NCBI GenBank assembly: GCA_934045905.1
Contig: OW203773.1
Span: 14,991,246-15,055,245 of the forward strand
Length of the DNA: 64,000 bases
Direction: 5' to 3'
Source: Leuctra nigra
Lineage: Eukaryota > Arthropoda > Insecta > Plecoptera > Leuctridae
Positions within the stretch are counted from its first letter, which is position 1, and each line of letters begins with the position of its first letter. The position numbers and the translations under genes are program-made. The notes under the pieces were generated by a model, which had not been told where the DNA came from, did not search any database, and was given only the letters and a program-made list of their open reading frames with translations. Positions 23,801-31,765 of this stretch are shown here, in pieces.

Positions 23801-23887
23801 CTGTTTCCTTGCCTGCAGGAGAACGACTGGTACAACGAACACGAGGTCAAATGTCCGGGCAACGAGAAACCGGAAATCGCAGTTTAA
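5741..23887 (+). CDS. Large MYND-finger protein with AT-hook, tandem repeats and acidic tail (5' partial, five exons)
   Basis: Five exons (5741-5874, 9055-9152, 13435-20357, 22894-23034, 23819-23887) total 7365 bases, exactly 2455 codons with the stop, and all phases agree. In partial-protein numbering: PLDP repeats 8-31; basic charged helix 46-105; acidic region about 120-280; Pro-rich about 330-465; unrecognised helical domain about 468-602; Gln/Asn/Pro-rich disorder to about 1520, interrupted by a helical segment about 1006-1102; four 50-residue repeats about 1527-1710; AT-hook-like KRGRPKKDP about 1794; five 49-residue repeats about 2071-2300; acidic tail with EIIVLDDDD; MYND finger 2407-2444. 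MYND fingers bind short proline-containing peptides, AT-hooks bind AT-rich DNA and the tail resembles SUMO-interaction motifs, so a nuclear scaffold or co-regulator role is inferred. The true start is upstream: the first exon opens behind a splice acceptor. I do not recognise the orthologue. Confidence 0.85.
5875..6227. other. Intron 2, 5' part
   Basis: AT-rich intronic sequence following the GTAAGT donor. I see no feature here before the transposon at 6228. Confidence 0.6.
6228..6594. mobile_element. TIR element with internal tRNA-like block and 9-10-bp target duplication
   Basis: The left end GGGTGTGACTACGATCCCGA and the reverse complement of the right end (GGTAGTGACTAAAATCCCGA) form imperfect inverted repeats of about 65 bases, which continue through GCCGGGA, TTTCAGGTTAAA and TAGTCCCGAC. 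CATCAGGATC occurs immediately outside both ends (6218-6227 and 6594-6603), giving a 9-10-bp target duplication. That length fits Mutator-like elements, though the family is inferred from ends alone. A tRNA-like block sits inside. It lies in intron 2 of the MYND gene. Confidence 0.75.
6420..6492 (-). other. tRNA-like sequence inside the TIR element
   Basis: Read on the minus strand it shows an A-box-like TGGCGCTATGGATAGCG and a B-box GGTTCGAATCC, spaced as in a tRNA. The acceptor stem does not pair cleanly, so it is probably a tRNA-derived pseudogene or pol III promoter remnant rather than a working tRNA. Confidence 0.55.
6864..7250. mobile_element. Long-palindrome MITE, family 'GCGAACGGGAA', copy 1
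   Basis: Two arms of roughly 170 bases are near reverse complements. The ends carry AAGCGAACGGGAA, and inner blocks are CCCATTACAGCCTA, AATAATGCCGCACAC and ATGACCTCTGGT. The centre is TTAAATACGAT...ATCGTATTTG. Related copies are at 52059-52413 and, without its ends, 23291-23600. It has no coding capacity and lies just upstream of the 152-bp array in intron 2. Confidence 0.85.
7284..9107 (+). repeat. 12-copy, 152-bp tandem array made from intron end plus first half of exon B
   Basis: The unit repeats at exactly 152 bases (anchor positions 7321, 7473, 7625 and so on to 8993) with only a few substitutions per copy. Each unit runs TGTCTCCGCGGGCGCTCTCT, then GTATCAGGGTCTCAGCAGG, then a pyrimidine-rich acceptor GTTCTGTTCGCAG. 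After that come the first 51-53 bases of exon B, encoding IIKVNRMLRFNAARRKK. Only the last copy continues into the rest of exon B. The array is therefore an expanded intron-exon junction with 11 extra acceptor/half-exon copies. High copy identity means recent expansion or ongoing homogenisation. Confidence 0.95.
9055..9152 (+). CDS. Exon B: basic, charged helical segment
   Basis: The acceptor TTCTGTTCGCAG ends at 9054 and the donor A|GTAAGC follows 9152. The 98 bases complete Asp from exon A and encode IIKVNRMLRFNAARRKK, then YAEEKAAALQLKTIS, leaving one base for a Ser codon finished by exon C. The segment is strongly basic and then alternating charged, and continues into KIIEEREEAKKRLEDYL in exon C, suggesting one long helix. 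Its first half is the seed of the upstream array; the second half (from TATGCC) is unique, which identifies this copy as the functional one. Confidence 0.8.
9153..11095. other. Intron 3, 5' part: decayed repeat, no gene
   Basis: No coding exon was seen. Around 10440-10760 there are repeated words such as AACCAATC and TTTCAAATTGATCG, ending in ACGCTCGCTACGCTCGCTCA, typical of old degenerate insect repeats. Short open frames here have no supporting splice sites or composition. Confidence 0.55.
11096..11489. mobile_element. MITE with about 160-bp inverted arms
   Basis: CCCATAAAAAACACTTCGTG at the left is mirrored by CACGAAGTGTTTTTTATGGG at the right. The arms continue through CCAGCCAAGTCTCTTCAACT and TTAGCCAAGTCAAAAC to ACTTGGCGCATCGT. 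A unique centre of about 75 bases (11259-11334) separates them. Arm identity is high. It is intronic in the MYND gene. Confidence 0.85.
11640..12560 (+). repeat. Degenerate tandem repeat, about 265-275-bp period, four copies
   Basis: The block 'GACCGTCTGGATCGTTTGGCGC ... GAGATATGACGTCA-TTCCGGTTTCAAAATGGCGGC' in varying states ends near 11725, 11995, 12260 and 12535. Each copy carries one or two TGACGTCA-like and TTCCGG words. Copies are well diverged, so the array is old. It lies in intron 3. Confidence 0.75.
12561..13278. other. Intron 3, 3' part
   Basis: No exon was recognised. A short open frame at 12987-13253 lacks flanking splice sites and family resemblance. The GCGCGCGCCGTACG patch near 12900 is isolated. 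Confidence 0.5.
13279..13446 (+). repeat. Diverged duplication of a splice-acceptor region
   Basis: Bases 13279-13345 and 13376-13446 align: TACATT-CCC-T-AGT, AATATGACTTG-AGATTCGTAA-ACCT and GGCAAGATCAT. The downstream copy carries the acceptor used (TAAG|GCAAGATC). The upstream copy has TAG|GCAAGATCATT, and reading on from it reaches a stop within a few codons. Confidence 0.75.
13435..20357 (+). CDS. Exon C: giant 6.9-kb exon
   Basis: The acceptor is TTCTAAG|GC at 13434/13435 and the donor CAG|GTGAGT follows 20357. It opens by finishing a Ser codon and reads K-IIEEREEAKKRLEDYLAVV, then 2307 codons without a stop. Features in order: Glu/Asp-rich region (13560-14000); Pro/Ser/Thr linker (14200-14600); helical domain starting RIVTLSAEERDRFLDEY (about 14606-15010); Gln/Asn/Pro-rich disorder; helical segment (about 16222-16510); 50-residue repeats (17784-18340); KRGRPKKDP AT-hook-like motif (18583-18610); KWFVASE...NWKLIEVDVG block (about 18818-18890); 49-residue repeats (19416-20115); polyacidic tail with VVFVS and EIIVLDDDD. 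The exon is far richer in G+C than flanking DNA, with a strong codon bias. Confidence 0.92.
17784..18340 (+). repeat. In-frame 150-bp (50-residue) tandem repeat in exon C
   Basis: Units start at 17784, 17934, 18084 and 18234, exactly 150 bases apart. The unit begins VREDRSPVAPPVVPTTPPTS and ends VSPSIAPTGAQ. The first two units are essentially identical, the third carries several substitutions and the fourth is strongly diverged (VREERITAGL). This is an age gradient from 5' young to 3' old. Confidence 0.92.
18575..18680 (+). other. AT-hook-like motif and lysine-rich patch in exon C
   Basis: KPKAKRGRPKKDPNE contains the GRP core flanked by basic residues typical of AT-hooks, which contact the minor groove of AT-rich DNA. 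It is followed by a Lys-rich stretch (SKKSKKHKDEK) that would also act as a nuclear localisation signal. Function is inferred from the motif alone. Confidence 0.6.
19416..20115 (+). repeat. In-frame 147-bp (49-residue) tandem repeat in exon C
   Basis: Five units carry VVAEHPVTPQQDVSSIPAKS and ARQPEPVHQTPPRTS. Spacing of the GTCGTC anchor is 144, 147, 147 and 147 bases. Units 2-4 are nearly identical, while units 1 and 5 are diverged and partly deleted. The sequence is unrelated to the 50-residue repeat upstream. All units are Pro/Thr/Ser-rich and predicted to be disordered. Confidence 0.92.
20250..20357 (+). other. Acidic tail with SUMO-interaction-like motifs
   Basis: Two hydrophobic cores flanked by acidic runs are seen: DDDDDVVFVSE and EIIVLDDDD. 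The V/I-x-V/I-V/I or I-I-V-L core followed by Asp/Glu is the classic SUMO-interaction pattern. It sits immediately before the MYND exons. Confidence 0.6.
20358..22026. other. Intron 4, 5' part
   Basis: Begins with the consensus donor GTGAGT. No exon is seen. A word at 21835-21870, related to TATTTACAACCGGACACGCG at about 41626, and a segment at 21728-21780, partly mirrored at 22690-22722, mark old repeat sequence. A hairpin at 21012-21129 is listed separately. Confidence 0.6.
21012..21129. repeat. Fold-back element (hairpin)
   Basis: TGTATAGTCAGGGAAGCTAG at the left pairs with CTAGTTTCCCTGACTGTACA at the right. The arms extend over ATGGTTCATACCCTGCC with a loop of about 45 bases. It is a probable small MITE in intron 4. 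Confidence 0.75.
22027..22641. mobile_element. MITE flanked by TTAA, possible piggyBac-type
   Basis: GGTGGCTGTATATCACGTGACTTT-like ends are inverted at 22027-22050 and 22618-22641. TTAA lies directly outside both ends (22023-22026 and 22642-22645), the signature of piggyBac-like insertion. Because the TTAA also extends the inverted repeat, the assignment is tentative. The interior is AT-rich and non-coding. Confidence 0.65.
22710..22815 (+). repeat. Fragment of the 3285-3510 MITE family
   Basis: Shares AACAAGGATTGATTGTCAAG and GAACCTGACCAGCAGCCAAT with 3420-3465, plus the preceding CTCGTCAT...CTCTAGTAG block. It ends shortly before the acceptor of exon D. Confidence 0.7.
22894..23034 (+). 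CDS. Exon D: first two thirds of the MYND finger
   Basis: The acceptor GATTCCAG ends at 22893 and the donor CTG|GTGAGT follows 23034. The 47 codons in phase 0 read PTAEVADAVVHEVADDVGD, then the zinc ligands C-VI-C, a seven-residue spacer, C-AK-C, MSTYY-C, SRD-C. This is the first six-Cys part of a MYND zinc finger. Exon length, phase 0 at both ends and retained Cys spacing make this a confident call. Confidence 0.93.
23112..23281. repeat. Intronic fold-back MITE
   Basis: AAGTCTTGACATCGACATTT...CGCGTTTTC near 23112-23157 mirrors GAAAACGCAAACGGTTTC...CAAGACTTGG near 23238-23281. It is a small element in intron 5, with moderately diverged arms. Confidence 0.65.
23291..23600. mobile_element. MITE, family 'GCGAACGGGAA', copy 2 (ends lost)
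   Basis: Aligns with the 6864-7250 element: CGCACTGTTGTTC, CCCATTACAGCCCAATAGAC, CTTTGACCTCTGGTACC and TAAATACGATTATTTTTACC. The terminal GCGAACGGGAA is not present. It is the most diverged of three copies and lies in intron 5 between the two MYND exons. Confidence 0.75.
23819..23887 (+). CDS. Exon E: end of the MYND finger and stop
   Basis: The acceptor CTTGCCTGCAG ends at 23818. The frame reads ENDWYNEHEVKCPGNEKPEIAV and stops (TAA 23885-23887). It supplies the last His and Cys of the finger (H-EVK-C), completing the pattern C-x2-C-x7-C-x2-C-x5-C-x3-C-x8-H-x3-C. The WYNEH around the His resembles the conserved Trp-x-x-H of MYND domains. The finger thus sits at the extreme C-terminus. Confidence 0.93.
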   Translation, partial: ENDWYNEHEVKCPGNEKPEIAV

Positions 23888-24006
23888 TGAGTTTGGTTTG
23901 ACTTCTCGAACATTCAGCGCTGGAAGAATTATTTGGATCTTGTACGGGATGGAGTTAGTGTTCCTAAAACACGCACTCCAACCAAGTTATGCTACGGTTT
24001 TTGTAA

Positions 24007-24012
24007 AATAAA
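24007..24012 (+). promoter_or_regulatory. Poly(A) signal AATAAA of the MYND gene
   Basis: A canonical AATAAA lies 120 bases after the stop codon, followed by a T/GT-rich stretch at about 24046-24060. It would give a very short 3' UTR. Confidence 0.75.
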
Positions 24013-24211
24013 TAGTCGGCAGGGGAGCCTTCAGGATATGACAATGTTATTTTTGTGTTTTACCGACACGCATCATTAGCGTACAAATCCTGTGTTTTAA
24101 ATTAATTAGGAGTACTTTATGACCATTGGTAGTTTCTTCCCCATGACGAAAATTACGAGTTACCAAACCGAAAAACTGTCTGCACGTTTGGACTTACCAA
24201 ACCCAATTCTT

Positions 24212-24490
24212 AGTTTGCACGGTCTTCTTTTGTTTTACATCAAAAATGTAAAAAGTAAATTTTTGATCATGTTGGTCATACAGATGTCAAGTCAGTTTTA
24301 ACGAATTATACTAGCGTTATACATGATGTATTTGAGGTGGTTCTATACCTATTAGAACTTCTTCTTCAGCACTCAATTTCATTAGCGCAAAGTCCACAAA
24401 GTACCGAAACACAGATTGACAGCCGTTCTGACATGTTACTCCAAGATAGTCGTGCAACATAGATATGATGTCATTTGCAAACTATGAATG
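24212..24490 (+). repeat. Dispersed repeat, copy 2 (see 2630-2911)
   Basis: Same order and orientation as copy 1, with ACCGAAACACAGATTGACAG and GCAAACTATGAAT conserved. It starts about 200 bases past the poly(A) signal, so two copies flank the MYND gene on the same strand. Confidence 0.75.
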
Positions 24491-27290
24491 GATAACTTCA
24501 GGTTGTAGCATTCCTTAGATATGACAGTTTGAATCATACCCAATTGTTGGTATTATTTTTCCTAGTAATAAAAGGAAATATATATTAGAGGCGTATACAA
24601 GCCTCTAGCGTCCCTTTACATTGTAAGATTACTATTGTACTTGTAGTTTTCCACAACATTTGATTGTAATTTAGGGATTTTCTATCCTTGAATGTTAAAA
24701 TTCTACCTGGCCAAGCTAAAAAATATGCTACAGTAAAATCAGCACTGTTTGAACAGCTAATGCCATCTTATAATATTTCAATAATTTTCTTGACAAGTAA
24801 ATAGTGAAAGTCAATATTTGTTTTGTAGTTTGGAGACAGCATTATTAATTGTGACTGGAAAAGTTGATATTATTTGAATAAGTGAACGGATGTTTACGCT
24901 AGCATGTTGCTGTGGATATTTTCACTTAATTATATTGTCCGGATGTCTTCTGATATCGTATTCATGTTACATAGATATAAGCTCTGTGCCCTGATATATG
25001 GAGAAGAATCTACGTAACAATGCTCCATGTCGAGGGACACGTATGTATTTTGTAAGTGTATGTACTTATACCCCCCCCCCCCCCCCCAAAAAAAAAACAA
25101 CATGAAACCAATTTATGTTGCATGTTAAAAATCAACGGATTTGTGTCACTTGCATAAAACAATCAAAAGTTACAATAGAAAATTAGTAGTTTATTTTGGT
25201 AATTTTTCTATAATTATATTCTCAGGTTTCAACGGTTGCTTGGATATTAATTGATGGAATAGTATGAACCTCCCCAACTTCTAGTTCAGTTTCAAGTTTA
25301 AACCAAAGTCGTAAAGATTACAATTTGATCTTTAGTCTTGAAAGGATGGAAACAGCACGGTTGTGAAATTATTTGATGCGTACACAAGAATAACGAAATC
25401 TACTCACATTTATACCGTTCGAAAGCATGTGTTCGATTCGTCATTGGAATATTTATTTCAAACAATATGTATCAATATTTCCTACGATCTGCGAGCGTAA
25501 TTTGACAGTTCATTTCTCGATCTCAATGTATCCCAAATGTAATTGTATTTGTAATTGTATTTGTATTTGTATCGTCAGTGAATGACTAGTTTTTGATCGT
25601 TAAGTAGATACGATAATCATTATTAAATTGATTATCATTATTTTTTATTTCGGTAATTCGATGAAGTATATTTATTATAATTTTGCTTGTTATTGCGTTA
25701 ATTTAGTTTCAAATTACATGCCTTGGATTGCAAAAGCTAGTCAATCCGCAAAAAAAACTTCCAAACCTTATTTATGCCAACATTCTTGGTTAGAATAATT
25801 TGGTTTTGATATTTTTGTACAAGACAATAAGCCTCTCTTTTTAAGATGGAATTTGAGATAATTATATAATTTACAAAAATATTAAATGAAATTTGATTAT
25901 GGCTGTTAGTATCTTATAGGATATTACGCACATTTTTTAATAATTATTGTAATTTGTAGAGGTTTTGAATGTTAAATTAGATTCTATGATTACTTTGTGC
26001 GTATAAAATTAATATGTTATTTATTGATATAATTTATTGGACACAAACTACCTATCTAGTAATTATATTCCAATGGAACAGGAACTTTAATTGTATCAAT
26101 TACTTTGTGTCCTGAAAAATACTATGAACACTGATATTTCTTCATGTTCCTTATTTGAAATATGCCATTTATATTATAATAATAAATTTTGATATGATGA
26201 TTTTTCACAAAATTACTGTTTATTTGTTCAAATACCTTCCACATGTACCTTTGTCCGTAAGTTCAGTTACCAAACTTCGTGTTTGGTCTTATCATCAATT
26301 GTTTTCAGCATGCGCTGCAGAATGTAAGAAAATACCTATCTTGGATATTTCACACTGATGAAGGGAAATAATGCAGCCCGGTTGTTGAGAAACAGCTATT
26401 AAATTAACTTGTGTTGTTATTTTGAACATGAAAATTCCAAGTCTAAACTCAAAATGTTATTAGTTAAGAATATTATGTATTGTGTTCAAAAATAAGCTGT
26501 ATTTTCTAATTGCTTCGGTAAGTAAGTTTTTTACATTCCATATTATTAGAATCCAAAAAATTATAATGTTCTATATTCTTCCTTGTAATATTTTATTATT
26601 ATCTAGGAGAGTCCAACACATTTTTATTTAAAGTTACATTTCATTTTTTTATATAATTTATAATATTTTCTTCACGTATGTGAACTAATAAGGCTCCAAA
26701 AGACGCGCCAGGGGGGGAATGGGGGTCAATGCCCCCACTTTTCTTCTTGATACCCTCAGATTTAAAAAAAAAAAAAGGGACATGCTCCAAGTGAAACGTC
26801 CCGATTTTTTTCCTTTCCATCCGAAATAAAGTTAGAGTTTTGGGGTTCCGGATAATAATCAATAGTGACGTAGTGTCCTTGAGTTTCCGATGGCAACACG
26901 CAAAAGGCACATTATAGGTACAAACCCGCCGTCCCCACGTGAAGGACCTGCCCCCCCCCCCCCCCCCCCCCCCCTTCGCTTCGAGTCATGTCACGCGACT
27001 TCGCAACCCTTCTTTTTTTCCTGTGCGTTTAAATATTTGAATAATATGTTGATTTTCAAAAATCAATACTTTACCTTAGACGCGGAAGGAAGGAGAACAT
27101 TTTCATTGATTTTTCGGGTGGGCTGAAAACGTATGGCTGTGGCTTCGTCAAAATCCATCGATTGATTGAAAATTGATAATGAACAGTTTGTCACATGAAA
27201 TTCAAGTTGCAAGTGAGAGATATCGGGTTCAAGCCCCGGTTCGGTAAAATAATGTAATTTTTACACTCTTTCCGAGACGGGCAAAAACTG
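24491..27290. other. AT-rich intergenic stretch without recognised genes
   Basis: No convincing coding sequence. Notable are C runs of 17 at 25071-25087 and 24 at 26951-26974, and a small TGTAATTGTATT repeat near 25547-25573. A B-box-like GGGTTCAAGCCC near 27225 suggests an old tRNA-derived fragment. Confidence 0.6.
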
Positions 27291-27304
27291 TTTAGTTGAT
27301 ACGA

Positions 27305-27400
27305 CCAGGGACTGGAACCGGAACCGGAACTGGAACCGAAATAAACCGGTATTTTCATATGATCCGGAATCGGAACTCATATAAATTTTAGGTGTAACCG
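27305..27400 (+). repeat. GGAACC-rich simple repeat
   Basis: Irregular hexamer-like repeats (GGAACCGGAACCGGAACTGG) and CCGGAATCGGAACTC. The same GGAACCGGAA words recur in the 295-bp direct repeats nearby, so this may be the outer part of the same older element. Confidence 0.55.
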
Positions 27401-27592
27401 GAAACCTTAAAGATATTTAACAATATTTGAGTTTAAGGTTCCGTAACGTTCTTTAAATAAATATTTCAATTAATTTTTACTTCGTGGCCTTATAAGTCTG
27501 AAATCATTTATTACAATGTATAGTTTTTCGAAAAAATAATCACTGAGTCAAATTAATGTAAGGCATTTCTTGCCTGAGTTATGCAATGAATA

Positions 27593-27887
27593 TAAGTTCC
27601 CAAAGGTAATTTAAAAAAAAATGAATTATTGTCCGAGTTTAAAGAAATATATTGGAACCTACAATTGAACAGAAAGAACAGGAACCGAAATCAAAATCGT
27701 ATTTTTTAGGAACCGGAAACGGAACTCATATTTTTCAAAACTTGGAACCGGAACCCATATTTATTTGCGTTCCAGACCCAGCTTACGACCATTACTTTAT
27801 GAAAACGTTCCATTTATATAGCTGCTACAGTTAGTAAATTTCTCGATTTTACTATTTATTTTCCAATGACGTTGAGTCGAGGGTCAA
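27593..27887 (+). repeat. 295-bp direct repeat, left copy
   Basis: Bases from TAAGTTCCCAAAGG to GAGTCGAGGGTCAA are repeated at 29162-29456 with one obvious difference (CCCAGC versus CCCTGC). The two copies abut exactly the two ends of the CCCAGTAAACAC element. Confidence 0.92.
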
Positions 27888-29161
27888 CCCAGTAAACACA
27901 TCATGCTGGCTAGATGAAGGCACGGTGATGGGCCAGTACCGGCCACTTTGGCAAGGTGCTGGCCACGAACAAGATGGTGCATTCAAAGATCATGCTGGCC
28001 AACATCAATGAAGCCGGTACTGGCCCAGTGCTGGCTGGCCTGCACGCGGCCACATGCAGGCCAGCCAGCACTGGGCCAGTACCGGCTGGCCAGCACGCGG
28101 CCGGCAACAAGTAGCTTACATTGTGCTTGCGCACCTATACAGTTATAGCCTCTAGCAAGCGGATTGTTTTTTTATCGACAGTTATTTTTAAAATCAAAAT
28201 AATATAATTAAATCCGCATTCTCGAGTATGTTCTTAACGACAGCAGATCCGCTATAATAATTTTTTCCTTCTAAATCTTATTCGTTATTTAATTATTAAT
28301 CTCAAAATAGAAAAAAGTATGTTTTTCATTCGAATTCAGATTTTACATATCAAATGATACGAATGGATTCGATATTTCAAGCACAAATACCTACGCACGT
28401 GCCGTCGCAGGTAATGCATTGATTTTTCCGTGTGCATTTACAAATTAACAAGAACACGTATAATAATGTATCTGTAGTGGTACAAATATTTTCAGTTTCC
28501 TGATACATTTGAGTCCATTCATCCCTCTGTCACTATTAGACACTCTGCGCTCTAAACCCTCAGCTGTCGCCGTGGTCGAGTGGGTACAGCGTCTGCCTTC
28601 TACCCAGTTTGCTTGTCGCTGTTTCGAGTTCGATTCCACATCCAGTCATAACTAAGCGATTTGCGTTTAATTTCAGAATAAAATCAACATTGTGATAATG
28701 ACTGGAAATATGTCGTCAGAATTTAATTACGATAAAAACTCGCTTAGTTATCACCCATTTTAGTTTTATTTTTAATATTTGAATTCAAAATAACCGTTTA
28801 TTTGGTTCCTGGTGGCCCCTGGTGGATAATAGTGGAAATGAGTTCAGGTTGGGTTCGGGCCACATGCTGGCTTCGTTCAAGCTAGGTTCTGGCCAGAGGC
28901 TGGCGTCGTCAAGGCGCGATGCAGGCAAGGTGCTGGCCATACGGCACAATGCTGGCTACTTGCTGGCTGCGTGAAGGCCAAGACTCTGGCAAGGTGAAGG
29001 CTGAGTGCTGGCCAGCCGGTACAGGCAACGTTCTGGCCAAAGCGACACATTTTTACTGGGCCGGTACCGGCCACGGCTTTTGGCCGGTACCGGGCCAGTA
29101 CTGGCCAGAGCAATTGGCCGGTACCGGCAGCATGCTGGCAGCACTTTGGGTGTTTACTGGG
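27888..29161. mobile_element. TIR element 'CCCAGTAAACAC', copy 1
   Basis: Begins CCCAGTAAACAC and ends with its reverse complement GTGTTTACTGGG. Both subterminal regions (27900-28115 and 28855-29155) are dense in CTGGCC, CCGGTACCGG and GCTGGC words with many small palindromes. The centre is AT-rich with a tRNA-like block at 28566-28646. It is non-autonomous with no transposase. It is flanked by 295-bp direct repeats rather than a short target duplication. The second copy is at 35105-36427. The superfamily is not assigned. Confidence 0.88.
28566..28646 (+). other. tRNA-like block inside the CCCAGTAAACAC element
   Basis: An A-box-like TGGTCGAGTGGGTACAGCG and a B-box-like GAGTTCGATTCC are about 45 bases apart. 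The matching block is at 35829-35909 in copy 2. It is likely a pol III-type promoter relic or a SINE insertion predating both copies. Confidence 0.6.
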
Positions 29162-29456
29162 TAAGTTCCCAAAGGTAATTTAAAAAAAAATGAATTATTG
29201 TCCGAGTTTAAAGAAATATATTGGAACCTACAATTGAACAGAAAGAACAGGAACCGAAATCAAAATCGTATTTTTTAGGAACCGGAAACGGAACTCATAT
29301 TTTTCAAAACTTGGAACCGGAACCCATATTTATTTGCGTTCCAGACCCTGCTTACGACCATTACTTTATGAAAACGTTCCATTTATATAGCTGCTACAGT
29401 TAGTAAATTTCTCGATTTTACTATTTATTTTCCAATGACGTTGAGTCGAGGGTCAA
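29162..29456 (+). repeat. 295-bp direct repeat, right copy
   Basis: Same length and nearly the same sequence as 27593-27887. It starts immediately after the terminal GGG of the element. The sequence that follows (CTGTTTAACTGC) is the presumed original continuation. Confidence 0.92.
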
Positions 29457-29637
29457 CTGTTTAACTGCTTCACGGGTCGTTCAGTGAGATTACAGATTAT
29501 TTATAAATAAAAAACGAGTTTGATGCTCTCTGCAAAAGCAATTATAGAGGTCAAAAGTCAATTTCTTGCGCGTCATTATCTGTAACACAGATTTTATTCA
29601 TGTATTGGCGTTAATAATAGCATGATCTGTAACTAGG

Positions 29638-29832
29638 CAATAGACAACATCATAAATTATCTAGTTAGCTCTGCTTTTCAAAAAATTTCATATGCAGTAC
29701 TGTGATCCAAGTATCTATTATGGTTTTTCAACAATGGATCATAACCATAATAGATACTTGGATCACGGTACTGCATATGAAATTTTTTGAAAAGCAGAGC
29801 TATAACTAGATAATTTATGATGTTGTCTATTG
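29638..29832. mobile_element. Near-perfect 195-bp palindromic MITE
   Basis: CAATAGACAACATCATAAAT at the left is mirrored by ATTTATGATGTTGTCTATTG at the right. The arms of about 88 bases are almost identical around a loop of about 17 bases. The terminal CAATAGACAACAT also occurs at the ends of the THAP inverted repeat at 50808-51890. No target duplication is evident. Confidence 0.88.
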
Positions 29833-30119
29833 GCGACCGATGAATGATTGTGATGATTATGAGGATATCAAATATGAAACGTATGGATTTCAGTTGAAAA
29901 AATAATAATATCATCATCATCATATGATGATTAATAGGTATCAACGAGAAAATAAGGAACAAGACTGACCTCTGGTGGATTCTTTGGTACTATTTATAAG
30001 GGGGATAATGGAGGATGTAATTGTAAAGGGTTTATTTATGTAAATAAATTATTTAAAATTTGCTTTAGTTTGTTGTGGCTGAAAAAGTAAATTTGTACTA
30101 AATTTCATTTGTTTTTCCT

Positions 30120-30570
30120 TTTTCACTGCCCTATGGAAACACGAACATAAAAAAGGCGTCTAAAAAGTTTCCTGCTTGAAGTGGCTCCATCACGTATCGC
30201 TTAGTAACGCTTATTTGTTCAAATATCTTCTTAATTTTAAGAAATATAAAAATATATCTTTTTCAAAGATTTCATGAAAAATATTATAAACATATTTTTT
30301 TGATTCAAGTATTTCTTAAATTTTTTCAACAGGATTGTGGAGACGTTTAGTGCCATATTTTTACTAATTTCCAGGCACTAAACGTCTGAAGGACAAAATA
30401 AAATTAAAAAACCATTCCAAGATAGGTTTACAATTTTTTTCTTTGAACTGTTCTGGAAGACTCGTACAAAGCCTTATTTTATTAACAATAAAATTGATAA
30501 AAGATATTGATAAAATCGTTTTAAATACTTTTCAGGGACAAGCGTACTATACTCAGTAGTCTAAAGTTTA
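30120..30570. mobile_element. Diverged fold-back element related to the 57.8-kb palindrome
   Basis: The centre CGTTTAGTGCC...GGCACTAAACG is a hairpin. The flanks GGACAAAATAAAATTAAAAAACC and TATTGATAAAATCG match the layout of the element at 57800-58180 (GGACAAAATAAAACTAATAG). The arms are much decayed. Confidence 0.6.
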
Positions 30571-31141
30571 AAAAATTATAAAAAAATCATATATTTCATG
30601 AAAAATATTTTTTTTTCACGTATTCCTTAAAATTTCTTAATACGATTCCTAGAAAATATATTGTATCAAATTTATCTCCCTAAGCTGCATAACACTGAAG
30701 TAAATTATATGCCTAAGTATGTCCGCTTTTTGGGAAAATTACTGACGCAGCCGTTAATTTCTACAGCGGTCTATCCATCTTTTCTGACGGGCGAGTTTGG
30801 CGAAGAGAGATTTACTATGATGTTTTTGGCACTATTTGTATGACGAATGACGAATGACTGTAACGTGACTACCAGATGTATGTCCTACAACTCTTTCTGC
30901 TATAAAACAACCCGCGTGCACTGACCCAAGTATTGTTTTAATATTGATTTCATTTAGTCGTTTTTGGTATTGATTGCAGAAGACAAACAATAAATAAATC
31001 AAGAGAGGGGAAGAGAATTCCAAAAAACAAAATCGGTTCGTGTTTATTCAGCCTGATTCTCTACCAGTAGTTAATACACGTGAAAAGTCTTTTGTATTGG
31101 ACACCTGGGGCCATATTCTATCACTCTAAAATTCCCTATGG

Positions 31142-31459
31142 GGCTGTGCGTAAAGGACGTCACGCTAAAAATGGAATATTTGGACCCCCCCTGTCACGCT
31201 GTGTCACACTTTTCGAGACACCCCCTCCCCTAAAAGGACGTCACAAACCTATATCTACCCCCCCCCCCCCTTAAATAGGATATTTTTTACTGTAAAATTT
31301 ATCAGAATTTATCATTTTTAGCGAAATTTCCGGTTCCGACATATCAACTGAAATTAAAATTCTTGAAAATATTTATATCAAAACGTTACGACCTACTGGC
31401 TCCAGCCCCCCCCCCCCCCCCCCTCCACCCCTGAAGCGTGACGTCCTTTATGCACAGCC
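31142..31459. mobile_element. MITE with GGCTGTGC ends
   Basis: GGCTGTGCGTAAAGGACGTC at the left mirrors GACGTCCTTTATGCACAGCC at the right, a 26-bp inverted repeat with one mismatch. The interior has C runs at 31258-31270 and 31406-31423. A clean target duplication was not found. Around it, ATTCTATCA words on both sides (about 31108 and 31515) suggest it sits in an older inverted repeat. Confidence 0.75.
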
Positions 31460-31689
31460 TCTATTCGGCTTTAATCCGATTTACCATTATGGATTAGCAT
31501 TGCATGGAATCGGGTTCTATCATATTCGAGAATTTTAAAGCTATATGCTGGCTCAGTGGTATTCTTATTATATTAAAAACAAGTTAATTACTTTTTATAA
31601 TGAGCTGTGTATTTATAGCTTTTCTTGTGTTTTTATCCGCAGATTTACTCGGTAAAAGGCAAATGCTCCTTCACCGGCCGCCTCCTTCC

Positions 31690-31765
31690 CTCCGTCCATC
31701 CTTACATATCCAATCGTCATCATAATCATTCATCCGGCACCATATCAGCCTAGTTGCAGAGTACA
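31690..31765 (+). mobile_element. SINE 3' fragment
   Basis: CCGCCTCCTTCC, ATCATAATCATTCATCCG and a decayed GCCTAGTTGCAGAGTACAGT match the 3' half of the SINE seen intact at 41079-41369. It is truncated at the 5' end and diverged. Confidence 0.7.

Noticed and set aside
31142..31459. 8-bp target duplication for the GGCTGTGC MITE
   Set aside because: Flanks CCCTATGG and TCTATTCG match too poorly to call.
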